DNA from: Candidatus Mailhella merdavium
Lineage (GTDB): Bacteria; Desulfobacterota; Desulfovibrionia; Desulfovibrionales; Desulfovibrionaceae
NCBI GenBank assembly: GCA_019119045.1
Contig: DWXS01000074.1
Coordinates: forward strand, 1 to 64,000
DNA length: 64,000 nt
Direction: 5' to 3'
The notes beneath the pieces were generated by a model that was not told the DNA's origin, ran no database searches, and saw only the letters and a list, made by a program, of their open reading frames with translations. Positions 1-11,041 of this stretch are shown in pieces (position 1 is the first letter of the stretch; every line of letters starts with the position of its first letter). Both the position numbers and the translations under genes were made by a program.

Positions 1-3
1 AAT

Positions 4-918
4 ATGGTAAAAGGAACACAGGATACACCTGCAGATCCCAAAAAAGCAAAAGAACTCGCATACAGTCCTGAATATATATCGAGTACTCATGATATCATGA
101 CGCTTCTTGATATTTTTTATGACGATGTAAATAATATTGTAAAAGCAAATACACAGGAATTTGAAAACAAAATAACATATTATCTTGCATTAGCACTCAT
201 CATATTCATAATATTCACGATAATTATAGTAATGATACGAGTATATACCTATATATACGTATATACTCCAATAAATAAAATTACCCAATTCGCAAATACC
301 ATAATAAATGGAGATATTACAAAACGTATCAATAACAATATCAATAACGAAATAGGAAAATTATGCTTTACACTTAACCTTATGCTGGACAAACTTGAAA
401 ATGAAATAGTAACAAGCAGCACAGATCCGCTTACTCATCTCTGCAACAGAAGATTTTTTGAAAAAAAACTGGAAAACTTTAAACTTTCCTATGAATATAA
501 ATCACAAATCTTTTCCATTCTCATGCTGGATATAGACTTTTTTAAAAGTGTGAATGACCGTTTCGGTCATATCTGTGGAGACGACGTATTGCGATGTTTT
601 GCGGAAAAGATGCGCAGTTGCTGCAGGAGAGATGATATTGTCGCCCGTCTTGGCGGAGAAGAGTTTGCCATCCTTCTCCCCATGCCGGCCCCCGGAGCAG
701 CCATACTTGCAGAGCGTGTCCGCGCTACCATAGAAAATACAAAGATGCTCCCGGATGGAAGCGTCGTGACATGCAGTATCGGTGTGGCCCAGTACGCCCC
801 CGGAGAAAAAATGGAAGAATTCCTCGACCGGGCGGATCAGGCCCTGTATCGGGCAAAACGCGAAGGACGGAATCGCGTCTGTATTTCAGAAAAAGACATC
901 CCGAAAAAGCTTGAATGA
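4..918 (+). CDS. GGDEF diguanylate cyclase with TM/HAMP region (5' part probably outside the window)
   Basis: TM segment followed by HAMP-like linker; GGEEF active site (ARLGGEEFAIL) with upstream RRDD consistent with an RxxD I-site; ORF opens at the window edge. Confidence 0.9.
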   Translation: MVKGTQDTPADPKKAKELAYSPEYISSTHDIMTLLDIFYDDVNNIVKANTQEFENKITYYLALALIIFIIFTIIIVMIRVYTYIYVYTPINKITQFANTIINGDITKRINNNINNEIGKLCFTLNLMLDKLENEIVTSSTDPLTHLCNRRFFEKKLENFKLSYEYKSQIFSILMLDIDFFKSVNDRFGHICGDDVLRCFAEKMRSCCRRDDIVARLGGEEFAILLPMPAPGAAILAERVRATIENTKMLPDGSVVTCSIGVAQYAPGEKMEEFLDRADQALYRAKREGRNRVCISEKDIPKKLE

Positions 919-1612
919 AAAAGCATCGTCAGTCGTGCGCAAAATGTTCGACGGCAGAGAGCCCCGTATGCAATGAGCGTTGCCAGAATCTCGGGAAGCG
1001 GCTCTTCGCAGGCGGGACTGCGCTGAAACGACCAGGTTGCACCGGCTTTCAGCAGAAAACGTATTCTTCAGCACTCACAGATTGTTCAACTCCGACGGAT
1101 GAAAGACTTTCTCCGTGCCATGGGACAGGAAGGACAAACAGGAAAAAATTCCCTGTCGCCGGATCTGACCGTTCATCAAGTTTTTTCTGCCGGGAGCGTA
1201 TCCCGAGACTGTCGCCGACATCAAACGAAATGGAGCTGCTGTTCCAGCAATGTATCTTTGATGCGCCCACCGTTCGACATTCCCTCACACAGCCTGCTCA
1301 TGACAGCCTGAGGGGACAGATTCTGTACCATCACCATACAGAAAGACAGCATAAAATTTTCTGAGGTACATGTTCTGCCTGCCCGCAACGGCTCTTTTCC
1401 TGCAGCGACAGACGGTTTGAACGCCGTCATGGAATGCTGCCGGAAAATGATTCGCGGCATATTAAATGGTCTTCCCCCTTTCGTCGCTGACCGATCGCGC
1501 CCGACCTTTCCGGGACAGAACCTTTACTCACTTCGTCCCTGAAAGAACACAGCGAACGCAAAAAGGGGAAGACCTTACTCAGGCAGAGATGCTGGCAGGA
1601 CAACACGCCGGT

Positions 1613-2911
1613 CTAAAAGGATTCCGCCAGAACCTGGATGACATGCTTGACCTCGATATCGGGGCGTTCTCCGCGACGAATACCGTCCCGCAACTGCATG
1701 ATACATCCCGGACAGGCCGTTGCCACGCAATCTGCACCACTCGCCACTATGTTTTCTATTTTGCGGGACTGGATTTTCTTGGATAAATCCATGTGCGTAA
1801 GGCAGTAGGTTCCGCCCAGTCCGCAACAGGCTTCAGGATGAGCCATTTCCCGTATCGGAGCGCGAACAGCCTCCGTCAGTACGGCGCGGGGTTCCTTTGT
1901 CACCTTCTGAGCCTTCCTCAGATGACAGGGATCATGATAGGTCACGGCGAGAGCCGGCCCCTCGCCCACCAGTGCGACAATTTTTTCCATGCCGACACGG
2001 TTGACGAGATATTCCGTCACATCCATAGTTCTTGCGGCGATTTGCTCCGTCAGAGGTCCCAGCTCGGGATCGCCCTCGAACAGTTCTTTGTATCCATGTC
2101 GCAACATATGCCCGCCGGAAGCGCACACCACGACAATGGGTTCGTCCGGCTCACCGGCCGTCAGAGCGCGCACGTTGCGTTCCGCCGCCTTACGCACGGC
2201 ATCACGATCTCCGCTGATGAGCATGGGCATACCGCAGCAGCCCTGCTCGCCGGGAACGCGAACAGCCACTTCCAGAGCGTTGAGAACCTTGACCAAACTG
2301 TCTCCGATTTCAGTCATGGCATAATTTGTCATGCAGCCGGTAAAAAAAGTTACCGTCGGCCACTCTTTCCGTCCGGCAAACGACACTCTGCTCCGAAAAG
2401 GCTGTGCGGCAATTTTTGGAACATATTGTTTTTCGTCCACGGAAGGCAGGGCAAAACGGCGGTATAAGCCGCTGTCTCCCGGCACTCCACGGAACAGCAG
2501 GGGCTGAAACAAGGCTCCAAGCCGAACTTCCGCCCCCAAGGCGGCATTGCTCTGGTTCAGAGCGAAAGCAATGGCTTTCTTGAGTGCAGGCAGTCCCAGT
2601 TCCTCGGCGAAGGCCTGCCGGGCGGCGGCTATCACACGATCGGCGCGAGCGGAGCTGCCGCACTGTGCCGCGCAGCCTGTACACAGAAGACAGTTGTCCA
2701 GAGCTTCGCGCACATGATCCGTAAATTCCAGTTTACCCTCGGCAAGAGCTTCGGCAATCTGCATCTTGCCCCGGGCGGTATAACGCTCTGCCGGCGTTTC
2801 CTTGAATACGGGGCACACCGTACGGCATTCCCCGCATCGAATACACTTGTATAACTCTTCCTTTACAATCTTTTTCAGATTGTCGATGGCGGCTTGTTTC
2901 CTGTCGGCCAT
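1613..2911 (-). CDS. (Fe-S)-binding protein, glycolate/lactate oxidase iron-sulfur subunit (GlcF-like)
   Basis: CIRCGECRTVCPVF and CLLCTGCAAQC 4Fe-4S motifs, two CCG domains (GCCGMP, CCGLGGTY); adjacent to the FAD subunit. Confidence 0.92.
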   Translation of the reverse strand: MADRKQAAIDNLKKIVKEELYKCIRCGECRTVCPVFKETPAERYTARGKMQIAEALAEGKLEFTDHVREALDNCLLCTGCAAQCGSSARADRVIAAARQAFAEELGLPALKKAIAFALNQSNAALGAEVRLGALFQPLLFRGVPGDSGLYRRFALPSVDEKQYVPKIAAQPFRSRVSFAGRKEWPTVTFFTGCMTNYAMTEIGDSLVKVLNALEVAVRVPGEQGCCGMPMLISGDRDAVRKAAERNVRALTAGEPDEPIVVVCASGGHMLRHGYKELFEGDPELGPLTEQIAARTMDVTEYLVNRVGMEKIVALVGEGPALAVTYHDPCHLRKAQKVTKEPRAVLTEAVRAPIREMAHPEACCGLGGTYCLTHMDLSKKIQSRKIENIVASGADCVATACPGCIMQLRDGIRRGERPDIEVKHVIQVLAESF

Positions 2912-2915
2912 GGCC

Positions 2916-4292
2916 TTACTCCTTGGGCATGACTTTACCGGGATTCAGAATTCCCTTGGGATCGAGCAGCTTCTTGAAGCTGCGCATCATCCGCAGCGTC
3001 GGTTCGTCGATGTTCCAGTGCAGATTATGCACCTTGACACAGCCGATGCCGTGTTCCGCAGCGATCCGGCCTTCAAGAAAAACGGCGGCCTGTACGACTT
3101 CATCCTTGGCTTCCATGGGAAAAGGACGGCCGTCCTTGCCGGTAGTCATTCCAACATGGATATTTCCATCGCCATAGTGGCCGAAATTATAGATGATGAT
3201 GTTATGCCGCGCCGCAATTTCATCCAGCTTGCGGATCATCTGCGGAATACGCGAAATGGGTACGGAAATATCGTCATCCTCCCACTGATCGGAAATTTCG
3301 CATACCGCAAAGGAAAGCGCGCGCCGGGCCTGCCATAATTCCTCGCGTTCAGTTTCGTTCCGCGCCTTGCGGAATGTAATGACGCCACATTTGCGGCAGG
3401 CTTCCTCTATGTGTTGTACATCCCCGTCCAGAGCGATATCCGGTCCGTCCACTTCGATCAGCAGCAGCGCGCCTTCTTCGGGTTTCGCCCCGAAATGTAT
3501 GGCACGTTCCACAACTTCCACAGAAATACGATCGAGAAACTCCAGCGGGGAGGGACGTACGCCCGTGGCGAATATCGCCTTCACCGCCTCGGCTGCATCC
3601 TCAAGCGTATGGAACGTAGCCGTCATGGTGCGCACGGCTTCCGGCTTGGGGACGACTTTAATCACAGCCTTGGTAATGACCCCCAGAGTACCTTCGGAAC
3701 CGACGAAAAGTTCCGTCAGGTTATATCCCACCACGTCCTTGATACACTTGGAGCCGGTACGCACGACCTCCCCTGTGGGCAGCACGACCTCCAAACCCAT
3801 GACGTAGTTTTTGGTGACCCCGTACTTGACGGCGCGCAATCCTCCGGAATTTTCCGCAATATTGCCCCCGATGGTGGAAAAGGCCGTAGATGCCGGATCC
3901 GGCGGATACATCAGACCGAGCTTGTCCACCGTTTCCTGAAGTTCCTTGGTAATGACTCCCGGCTCAACAATAACAAGGAAATTATCTCTGTCGATTTCCA
4001 GAATCTTGTTGAAACGATCCATCGCCAGGACCATACCGCCGCACACGGGTACAACTCCTCCCGTGTAGCCGCTTGCCCCGCCGCGGGGCACAACAGGCAC
4101 TTCATATTCATTAGCCAGTTTCAATATGGCCGCGACTTCCTCCGTATTTTCTGGAGACACCACGCCTTCGGGCATGGCGCGCTTTTCCGCATTGGCGTCA
4201 TAAGAATAAATGAGCAGATCTTCCGGCGCAAAGGAACAGCGGTCCTTACCGACAAGAGCTTCTATCTTATCCTTGAATTCCTGTTTCAACAT
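2916..4292 (-). CDS. FAD-binding oxidase, glycolate oxidase subunit GlcD / D-lactate dehydrogenase-like
   Basis: PRGGASGYTGG and GGNIAENSGGLRAVKYGVTKNYVMGLEVVLPTGE FAD_binding_4 motifs; C-terminal HNLHWNIDEP...LDPKGILNPGKV. Confidence 0.93.
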   Translation of the reverse strand: MLKQEFKDKIEALVGKDRCSFAPEDLLIYSYDANAEKRAMPEGVVSPENTEEVAAILKLANEYEVPVVPRGGASGYTGGVVPVCGGMVLAMDRFNKILEIDRDNFLVIVEPGVITKELQETVDKLGLMYPPDPASTAFSTIGGNIAENSGGLRAVKYGVTKNYVMGLEVVLPTGEVVRTGSKCIKDVVGYNLTELFVGSEGTLGVITKAVIKVVPKPEAVRTMTATFHTLEDAAEAVKAIFATGVRPSPLEFLDRISVEVVERAIHFGAKPEEGALLLIEVDGPDIALDGDVQHIEEACRKCGVITFRKARNETEREELWQARRALSFAVCEISDQWEDDDISVPISRIPQMIRKLDEIAARHNIIIYNFGHYGDGNIHVGMTTGKDGRPFPMEAKDEVVQAAVFLEGRIAAEHGIGCVKVHNLHWNIDEPTLRMMRSFKKLLDPKGILNPGKVMPKE

Positions 4293-4319
4293 ATATGCAG
4301 CCTCTCTTTCGTGTGATGA

Positions 4320-5750
4320 TTATTCCGAAACCCCTTCGTCGGCCTTTCCGGTCAGACTTAAGGAAAAGAACAGAACAGCGGACAAGGCCAGTCCCGGCCA
4401 GACCGGATCAATGGAGAACAGCGCGACTCCCGGCAGGCACTCCCTGCCGAGATACCAGGTCAACACTGTTGCCAGAGACAGAGCAATGCTCCAGAAAGCA
4501 GCCCTCTCGGTACTGCGCTTCCAGAAGTATGCTCCCAAAGTAGGCAGAAAAAGACTGGCGGAATTAATGGTGAACGCCATGAACAACAGGCCAATGATAT
4601 CCCCGATATACCAGGCCACCAGCGCGCTGATTACGCCGACCAGAACAGACGAGGCAATGCTGAGCCATACGATCCGGCGATCCGGAGCGTGGGGATTGAT
4701 GAAACGCTGGTAAATATCGCGGGTAATATTAGCGGATGCCGTCAGAATGCAGGAACATGCCGTGGACATGATGGCGGCAAGCAGCACTACCAGCATCAAG
4801 CCCTTCACCCCGGACGGAAACAGTTTCATGATGACGGTAATAAAGGCATTGGCTCCGTCCCCGAGTTCGGGAAACAGCAACCTCGCCCCCAGTCCCATTA
4901 TACATACCGATCCGCCGATGCTCACAATCAGCACGGCTGCCAGCAACGTTCCCACCGTGGCGGCATGTCGCGATTTTGCGGAAAAGCAGCGGATATAACT
5001 GTCGCTGGAGGTATAGAAGGTCATGACCACACTGAGACACATGCCGATCAGCGACCAGGCGTCAACGCCTTCAAGGCCCGTAAAGCCCGCTGGCAATTCG
5101 TTCACGGCGAGACCAGCGTCGCCGACGGCCAGCAGCGTCAGAGGCATTCCTACAAGCGCCGTCCCGATAAAAATCAGCAGGGCCTGAAAACGGCAGGTTT
5201 CATCCATGGCAAGAAAGCCCCCCGCCGCCGTATACAGCACCGTCACCGCCGTTGCCACGGAAAACGACAGGCCGAGCGACCAGCCCGTCAGCTGATTCAT
5301 GATAATGGCAGTGGCCAGCAACTGACTCGAAGTATACCCGATATTGGCGCAGAAGGCCGTTACGGTGCTGACCACCCGACACCGGGGACCGTAATGCTTT
5401 TCAATGAAGTCGGGATATGTGATGTGGCCGTATGCGTCCCCGGCATCCTTGATTCTGCCGGTAAAGGTCAGCGCAAAGCATACGCAGCCCAGGGCTATGG
5501 CGCAGGGATAAAGCAAAGACTGTATCCCAAGTTCGTACGCCTGTTCGGCAGTATCGAGAATGGTTGCCCCGCCCACCCATGACGCCATCCACAGCGTCAT
5601 AATGGCAAGAGTGCCCGTGCGCCTGCCGCCGACAAAATATTGGGCCATATCTTTTTGTCTGCGACTCGCACGCCAGCCTATGCCGACAAGAATGCCGAAG
5701 TATGCCAGAAGCACGACATAGTCCCATATGTCCATCATATCCCCCCTCAA
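4320..5750 (-). CDS. sodium:solute symporter family protein
   Basis: Multi-TM SSS family sequence (GGRRTGTLAIMTLWMASWVGGATILDTAEQAYELG). Confidence 0.88.
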   Translation of the reverse strand: MRGDMMDIWDYVVLLAYFGILVGIGWRASRRQKDMAQYFVGGRRTGTLAIMTLWMASWVGGATILDTAEQAYELGIQSLLYPCAIALGCVCFALTFTGRIKDAGDAYGHITYPDFIEKHYGPRCRVVSTVTAFCANIGYTSSQLLATAIIMNQLTGWSLGLSFSVATAVTVLYTAAGGFLAMDETCRFQALLIFIGTALVGMPLTLLAVGDAGLAVNELPAGFTGLEGVDAWSLIGMCLSVVMTFYTSSDSYIRCFSAKSRHAATVGTLLAAVLIVSIGGSVCIMGLGARLLFPELGDGANAFITVIMKLFPSGVKGLMLVVLLAAIMSTACSCILTASANITRDIYQRFINPHAPDRRIVWLSIASSVLVGVISALVAWYIGDIIGLLFMAFTINSASLFLPTLGAYFWKRSTERAAFWSIALSLATVLTWYLGRECLPGVALFSIDPVWPGLALSAVLFFSLSLTGKADEGVSE

Positions 5751-5789
5751 AAAAAAACCGCCGTGTTTTGCACGGCGGGAAGACCCCGG

Positions 5790-7040
5790 CTAAAGGGCCG
5801 ACGCGGCGTCCGCAGCGCGACGCGCAATGCCCCGGCGACGGATCAGAAAGGCCATGAATATGCCCACAACTCCTGATGCGGCCAGGAAGGCAAATATGTA
5901 CAGATAGCCATCGGTTCCGTAAGTATCGAGCCAACGCCCGAAAAGCGGATTATAAATCATGTCCGGCAGATAGCCGAGCATGGAAGCAATTGCCACAGTA
6001 GTTCCCGTAAGTTTGCGCGGCACCCCGGCCTCTTCGATACAGGAATACAGGATGGAGTATGCGGTAAAAGTGACCGCAGCCAGAAGAAGCTGAAGACCTA
6101 TGACCACAACGGCACTGGTTCCTACAGGAATGAGCATGAAACCTGCCAGCAATGCGGCCATGGCGGCAAAACAGTAGATAAGCACAAGGGCCGGAGACTT
6201 CAGCCTGTCGGCAAGAATTCCGCCGAGAGGTCCGCAGGTAAGGCGCAGAAGATGCGTGCGGACAATAGCCAGGACACCGGAAAATGCCATGGTCACCCCA
6301 ATGACATTGGTCATGTAGGGATTGAAGTAGGATGTGCTGGTATAAATGCCGTGCCCGCAGAAAATCAGCAAGGAGATGACCCAGGTCATGGGTTCCCCAA
6401 GCACCTTGAGAATGTCTCTGGTCTGGAATTTATCGTCTTCAGACTGCGTCGTTCCCTCATCAGATTCTGCATAGAAGAAAAACAGTATCACAGAGGAAAA
6501 AATACATGCCGCGCCCTGCACATAGATAACGCCTTTCAGGCCGGCAACCTGATCGGCCGCATACAGGCCGTACACCAGCAGCCCGAGCGCCGATACTGCC
6601 GCAGAGAACAAACCGACGCCGGCATTGAAAAATCCGTACAGCTTACCCTGCTCTTTTGCGCTTCCAAGCAGGCGTATGGCCTTGATTACCCCGGACCAGA
6701 ATGCAAAGGCTGTGGTAAATGCCAGCAATACCCATACAATCATGGCCGTATTATACGTCATGTGCATGGCAAATACGAAATTCAGCACGCCCGTGCCAAA
6801 CAGAGAGAGTACAATGACCCACTTGGCGCTGAATTTATCCGCAACCCAGCCGCCGGGTATGTACAGACACAGGTTCATGATCGTGTAAATGGTAAGCAGG
6901 AGACCGGCCTGCTCATTGCTGCAATTCACGCCGGCCAGCAGCTGATCATAAAAAACATATTTTATATAGGGCAGCATGTAACTGGCGGCGTAGCCCAGCG
7001 ACAGGGCAAATACAACAAAATACTTTCTGAAAAGACTCAT
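5790..7040 (-). CDS. MFS transporter (OPA/nitrate-type)
   Basis: 12-TM pattern, GGWVADKFSAKW motif; same strand as the oxidase genes. Confidence 0.88.
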   Translation of the reverse strand: MSLFRKYFVVFALSLGYAASYMLPYIKYVFYDQLLAGVNCSNEQAGLLLTIYTIMNLCLYIPGGWVADKFSAKWVIVLSLFGTGVLNFVFAMHMTYNTAMIVWVLLAFTTAFAFWSGVIKAIRLLGSAKEQGKLYGFFNAGVGLFSAAVSALGLLVYGLYAADQVAGLKGVIYVQGAACIFSSVILFFFYAESDEGTTQSEDDKFQTRDILKVLGEPMTWVISLLIFCGHGIYTSTSYFNPYMTNVIGVTMAFSGVLAIVRTHLLRLTCGPLGGILADRLKSPALVLIYCFAAMAALLAGFMLIPVGTSAVVVIGLQLLLAAVTFTAYSILYSCIEEAGVPRKLTGTTVAIASMLGYLPDMIYNPLFGRWLDTYGTDGYLYIFAFLAASGVVGIFMAFLIRRRGIARRAADAASAL

Positions 7041-7862
7041 TCCCAGTTTCCCTTCCCATAAAGGAATATTCGTTTGTCTGCGACTGCCCGCAGAGGACGG
7101 GCAGCACTATATGGAAGACGACATGCCCCTCGACACTGCGATCTTCCCGCCTTTCCTTCAGATTGTCTCGAGACTGGTTGCGCACCGGAACAACACCGGA
7201 AAAATTCTGTCTTCCCCCGCCGACGTCCTCTCCTCGAAAAGAGCCGGACAATGCAGAGGTGCAATATATTCCGTACAAACGCATTCTTCCCGAACCAATC
7301 GAGCCACCTGCCGCCATATCTGCCTTTCGCGCGAGCTACGGGAGGCATTCCCGCCATTCCCCGTCACACACGCTCTGGACTCTTCGTAAATTCAGCCCCT
7401 TCGTAAGAATGCCTTCGAATCCGGCGTCTGAACAATTTTTCGCCCCTCCCTCTCCGACATGTATCGCGCCTCACGCAAGGGCTCTTGTTTCACATCACAT
7501 TCGTTCTTCGTCCGGCATAGTGACATGCTGCATCGTAAACACTCTCAGGGCGTTCTCTTCGTCATCGCCTGTTTCCTCCTTCCAGGGTCGCTTTCGGCCA
7601 TGATTTCCAGTCTCCTCAAAGCAATCCTGAAAATCGTTCCCGAACGGCGCCGATACTCCTCATCACTGCGAAAACATTCAGCATGAAGTCCGGTCGGCTT
7701 TTGGGTATTCTACTAGTAGAGTCCCTGAAACAGGTCAAATAATTTTGTATATTCGACTTAATATTCGGATATACGAATTTGTGACTTGAAATACATGCCT
7801 TTTCGACTATGATGTGAACAGTTATACCGTTATGCTCAGTTTCCAGCACTTCGGGAGGATAT

Positions 7863-8615
7863 ATGCCACTGAGTCGAAGCACGCTGCGCGCCACGGAAAT
7901 TCTCAGTCTGCTCGCCACACACCCGGACGGAATGACAATCTCGGAAATAAGTGTGGAACTAAGCATGCCGAAAACGAGCGCCTTTGATATTGTTCAGACA
8001 CTCCGCAAGCAACATTTTCTGCGGGAAAGCCATAAACGGTTCACCATCGGATACATGGCGCACGAGGTGGGCGAAGCCTACCAGCCGGACAAAGACCTGT
8101 ACGGTATCGTGCGACCTGCCCTTTCTCCGCTTGGCGACGAATTCGGCATGACCGTTTCACTGGTATTTTATGAAGAAGACGGACTCGTTTATGCTCTGGA
8201 ATATCGCCCTGCGGGTTCGATCATCTCCTCCGGGGCATCCAGCGGACACGGTTTTCTGCATGCCTCGGCTTCCGGCAAGGTTCTGCTCGCCTTCATGTCG
8301 GAAGCCAAACGCGCGAAAGCATTAAAAAACATTCATTTCACAGCGCTCACAGAACGCACCATCACCAGCGAAGAAGCCTTCCTGCATGAGCTTGATGAAG
8401 TAAGAAAACGAGGGTACGCACTTGATCTGCGAGAATTCAATCCGCTGCAGACATGCGTTTCCGCCCCCATTCTCCAGAGAGGACAGGCCCTCGCTGCCGT
8501 TACCCTGTCCGGACTCCAGGTAGACGAAACCCATATTCCCTTCATTGCCAACAGACTGATCCGGGCAACCCGCTCTATTGAAGGCAAGCTGCTGATGCAG
8601 GGCAATGTCGACTGA
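7863..8615 (+). CDS. IclR family transcriptional regulator
   Basis: N-terminal HTH (LRATEILSLLATHPDGMTISEISVELSMPKTSAFDIVQTL) plus IclR effector domain; divergent from the transporter/oxidase genes. Confidence 0.93.
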   Translation: MPLSRSTLRATEILSLLATHPDGMTISEISVELSMPKTSAFDIVQTLRKQHFLRESHKRFTIGYMAHEVGEAYQPDKDLYGIVRPALSPLGDEFGMTVSLVFYEEDGLVYALEYRPAGSIISSGASSGHGFLHASASGKVLLAFMSEAKRAKALKNIHFTALTERTITSEEAFLHELDEVRKRGYALDLREFNPLQTCVSAPILQRGQALAAVTLSGLQVDETHIPFIANRLIRATRSIEGKLLMQGNVD

Positions 8616-9524
8616 AGCTGCCGAAAGCGGTATTCTCCTGCGGAACGGATTCCATGCAGCCGCCGTAATCTTCGAATACCGCCGTCAGCCTCCCTGCTTC
8701 GCCCGGCATGTTTCGGAGCTTCGACAGACGAACCCTGAGCTGATGAGGCTCCATACATCAGAAAAAATACGTCATGAGCGACATATTCGTCGTTGCTCTG
8801 CGGCATACTCATGATAAAAGCCACAGAGCTTTCTGTCTCAATGTGTACGAAATCTGCCACAGCTCCGTGAGGTCATGTCCGGCAGACCCAATTGATGCAA
8901 TCATCACGACGCAACGAGTCGAAGAATTATCGAAAAAGCTTATCGACGCGGCAAACTGCCCGAAAAAGCAGTCGGAAAACTCCGTTCCGTCCGGCCCATA
9001 TGAGCGGCAATTCCCCCCAAATACAATGAATGGGAGAGGCCAGATCCTGTATAAGGAGAACGAAATATCCGCCGTCCATTTCTCCGCTTAACCAATATAC
9101 AAAGACAATAAGCGATAAACAGAAGCTGCAAACAGGTCGGAGGCTTGCCCCAGCCCTTGTTTTTTTCATGATGTTTTGATGAGCGTCACGATATTTCAAA
9201 CTGTCATGAAAGGAGCTGTTCTGCTCTCCAGATGCAGAGCCGCCTCACGAATATTCAGAATTCTGGGCAGAACAATCCGATCCCCAGATTTCACTATCGT
9301 GCATGCGCTGCTGTGCAAAGCCAGTCGCTCTCTTACTGGAGGGAACTATGCAATATCTGACCATGGTGCAGATACCCCATTCAAAGGCTGTCTCCTCGCA
9401 AACGCTCTTCCTTAACGTATACGCCATGCGAAAACACATCAGAGCAGGAGAAAAACATTTTTATCTTATCCGCTTCGCCGCCCTGCCGTTTCCGGAGGCA
9501 ACTTCTTCACTGCAAGTCAAATCC

Positions 9525-9570
9525 TTAAAAAATATAAGCCGTCGATCCTTCAGAATCGACGGCTTATATT
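9525..9570 (-). terminator. Rho-independent terminator of the infC-rpmI-rplT operon
   Basis: 16-bp perfect inverted repeat aatataagccgtcgat/atcgacggcttatatt followed by a T tract on the minus strand. Confidence 0.9.
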
Positions 9571-9595
9571 ATAAATAACGGAAATGCTGCTGGCG

Positions 9596-9949
9596 TTAGG
9601 CGAGCTTGGACTTTGCCAATTCGACGAGAGCCGCAAAATCGGCCTTTTCGCGCACGGCAAGATCAGCCAGCATCTTGCGGTTGATGACCACACCGGCCTG
9701 CTGCAGACCATACATGAAACGGGAGTAGGAAAGACCGTTCAACCGGGCACCGGCATTGATACGCAGAATCCACAAGCGACGCAGTTCGCGCTTGCGCAGC
9801 TTGCGGCCATGGAAAGCATAGGCGAGAGAACGCTCAACAGCTTCACGGGCGATACGATACAGACGACTGCGACCGCCGCGGAACCCCTTGGCCATATCCA
9901 GATATTTCTTGTGCCGACGATGGGCAGCAAGACCTCTCTTTACACGCAT
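9596..9949 (-). CDS. rplT: 50S ribosomal protein L20
   Basis: [34 protein letters not shown]...; start trimmed from the supplied ORF. Confidence 0.98.
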   Translation of the reverse strand: MRVKRGLAAHRRHKKYLDMAKGFRGGRSRLYRIAREAVERSLAYAFHGRKLRKRELRRLWILRINAGARLNGLSYSRFMYGLQQAGVVINRKMLADLAVREKADFAALVELAKSKLA

Positions 9950-10095
9950 GGAAATCCTCCATTTCTTCTGTCCGACGAGGCGGAGATCAGGCCAGCCGGA
10001 CACTGCACCTCATTATAGAGGCGATAAAACATTCTACTCCTGCTTCATCCCTGCCAGCTTTCCAACAAAGAAAGCCGACGCCTTCCGTACGAAAC

Positions 10096-10293
10096 TTAGG
10101 CGTAGGGCAGCAGACGCTTGACAGCCTTGAGGTTCGTGCTGTCCACCAGGGCACTCTGTCCCAGACGCATACGACGCTTGGCATCCTTTTTGGTAAGGAT
10201 GTGACGCAACGCCTGACGACGACGGCGGAATTTGCCGCTTCCGGTGGTGCTGAAACGCTTGGCTGCGGACCGGCTGGTCTTCAACTTGGGCAT
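10096..10293 (-). CDS. rpmI: 50S ribosomal protein L35
   Basis: MPKLKTSRSAAKRFSTTGSGKFRRRRQALRHILTKK...; start trimmed. Confidence 0.98.
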   Translation of the reverse strand: MPKLKTSRSAAKRFSTTGSGKFRRRRQALRHILTKKDAKRRMRLGQSALVDSTNLKAVKRLLPYA

Positions 10294-10500
10294 ATCCAAC
10301 TCCTTAATGACATTATAGCGAAGGGGATGAATCCCCTCATCCGACCGCCTGCATGACAGGCGGAATTTGGAAGTATTCCTTTTTTTTGCTTCTTTTGCAA
10401 GCAAAAAAATACTCTCCGTAAACAGAACTCAACTCGAACAGATCCATCATCTTTTTCTGAAAACATGCAGATCTGTCAAAGACGGAGCGGAGGAAAGATT

Positions 10501-11040
10501 TCAGGACTTACGGGGCAGAGGCATGAGCAGCATCTGGAGAGTACGCCCTTCGGCACTCGGTTCCTGCTCTACCTTCCCTACGTCGCGAGTATCCTCAATC
10601 ACGCGATCCAGAATGCTGTGTCCACGATCCTTGTGAACAATTTCCCGTCCTCTGAAGAATACGGTCACCTTACAGCGGTCACCGTCTTCAAGAAAGCGAC
10701 GGATATGGCGCAGCTTGGTTTCGTAGTCATGGTCATCCGTTTTCGGACGAACCTTGATTTCCTTAATCTGCACCACAGACTGGTTGCGTTTGGCTTCCTT
10801 TTTCTTCTGCTGCTGTTCGTATCTGAATTTGCCAAAATCCATGATACGACAGACGGGAGGCTCCGCAGTTGCGGCTACTTCCACCAGATCGAGGCCGGCC
10901 TCTCTTGCGAGCGCAAGAGCTTCCATCTTGGGAAGAATACCGATCTGCTCGCCTTCTGCACCAATCACCCGCACTTCACGGGCACGAATCTGATCGTTCC
11001 GACGAACCCCATCCTGAGGCGCATCGCGCCGGGGTCTCAT
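10501..11040 (-). CDS. infC: translation initiation factor IF-3
   Basis: RRNDQIRAREVRVIGAEGEQIGI...DLVEVAATAEPPVCRIMDFGKFRYEQQ. Confidence 0.97.
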   Translation of the reverse strand: MRPRRDAPQDGVRRNDQIRAREVRVIGAEGEQIGILPKMEALALAREAGLDLVEVAATAEPPVCRIMDFGKFRYEQQQKKKEAKRNQSVVQIKEIKVRPKTDDHDYETKLRHIRRFLEDGDRCKVTVFFRGREIVHKDRGHSILDRVIEDTRDVGKVEQEPSAEGRTLQMLLMPLPRKS

Positions 11041-11041
11041 G

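Noticed and set aside
915-1612. Short ORFs between the GGDEF gene and the oxidase operon
   Set aside because: Overlapping ORFs on both strands with no consistent coding signal or RBS; treated as non-coding.
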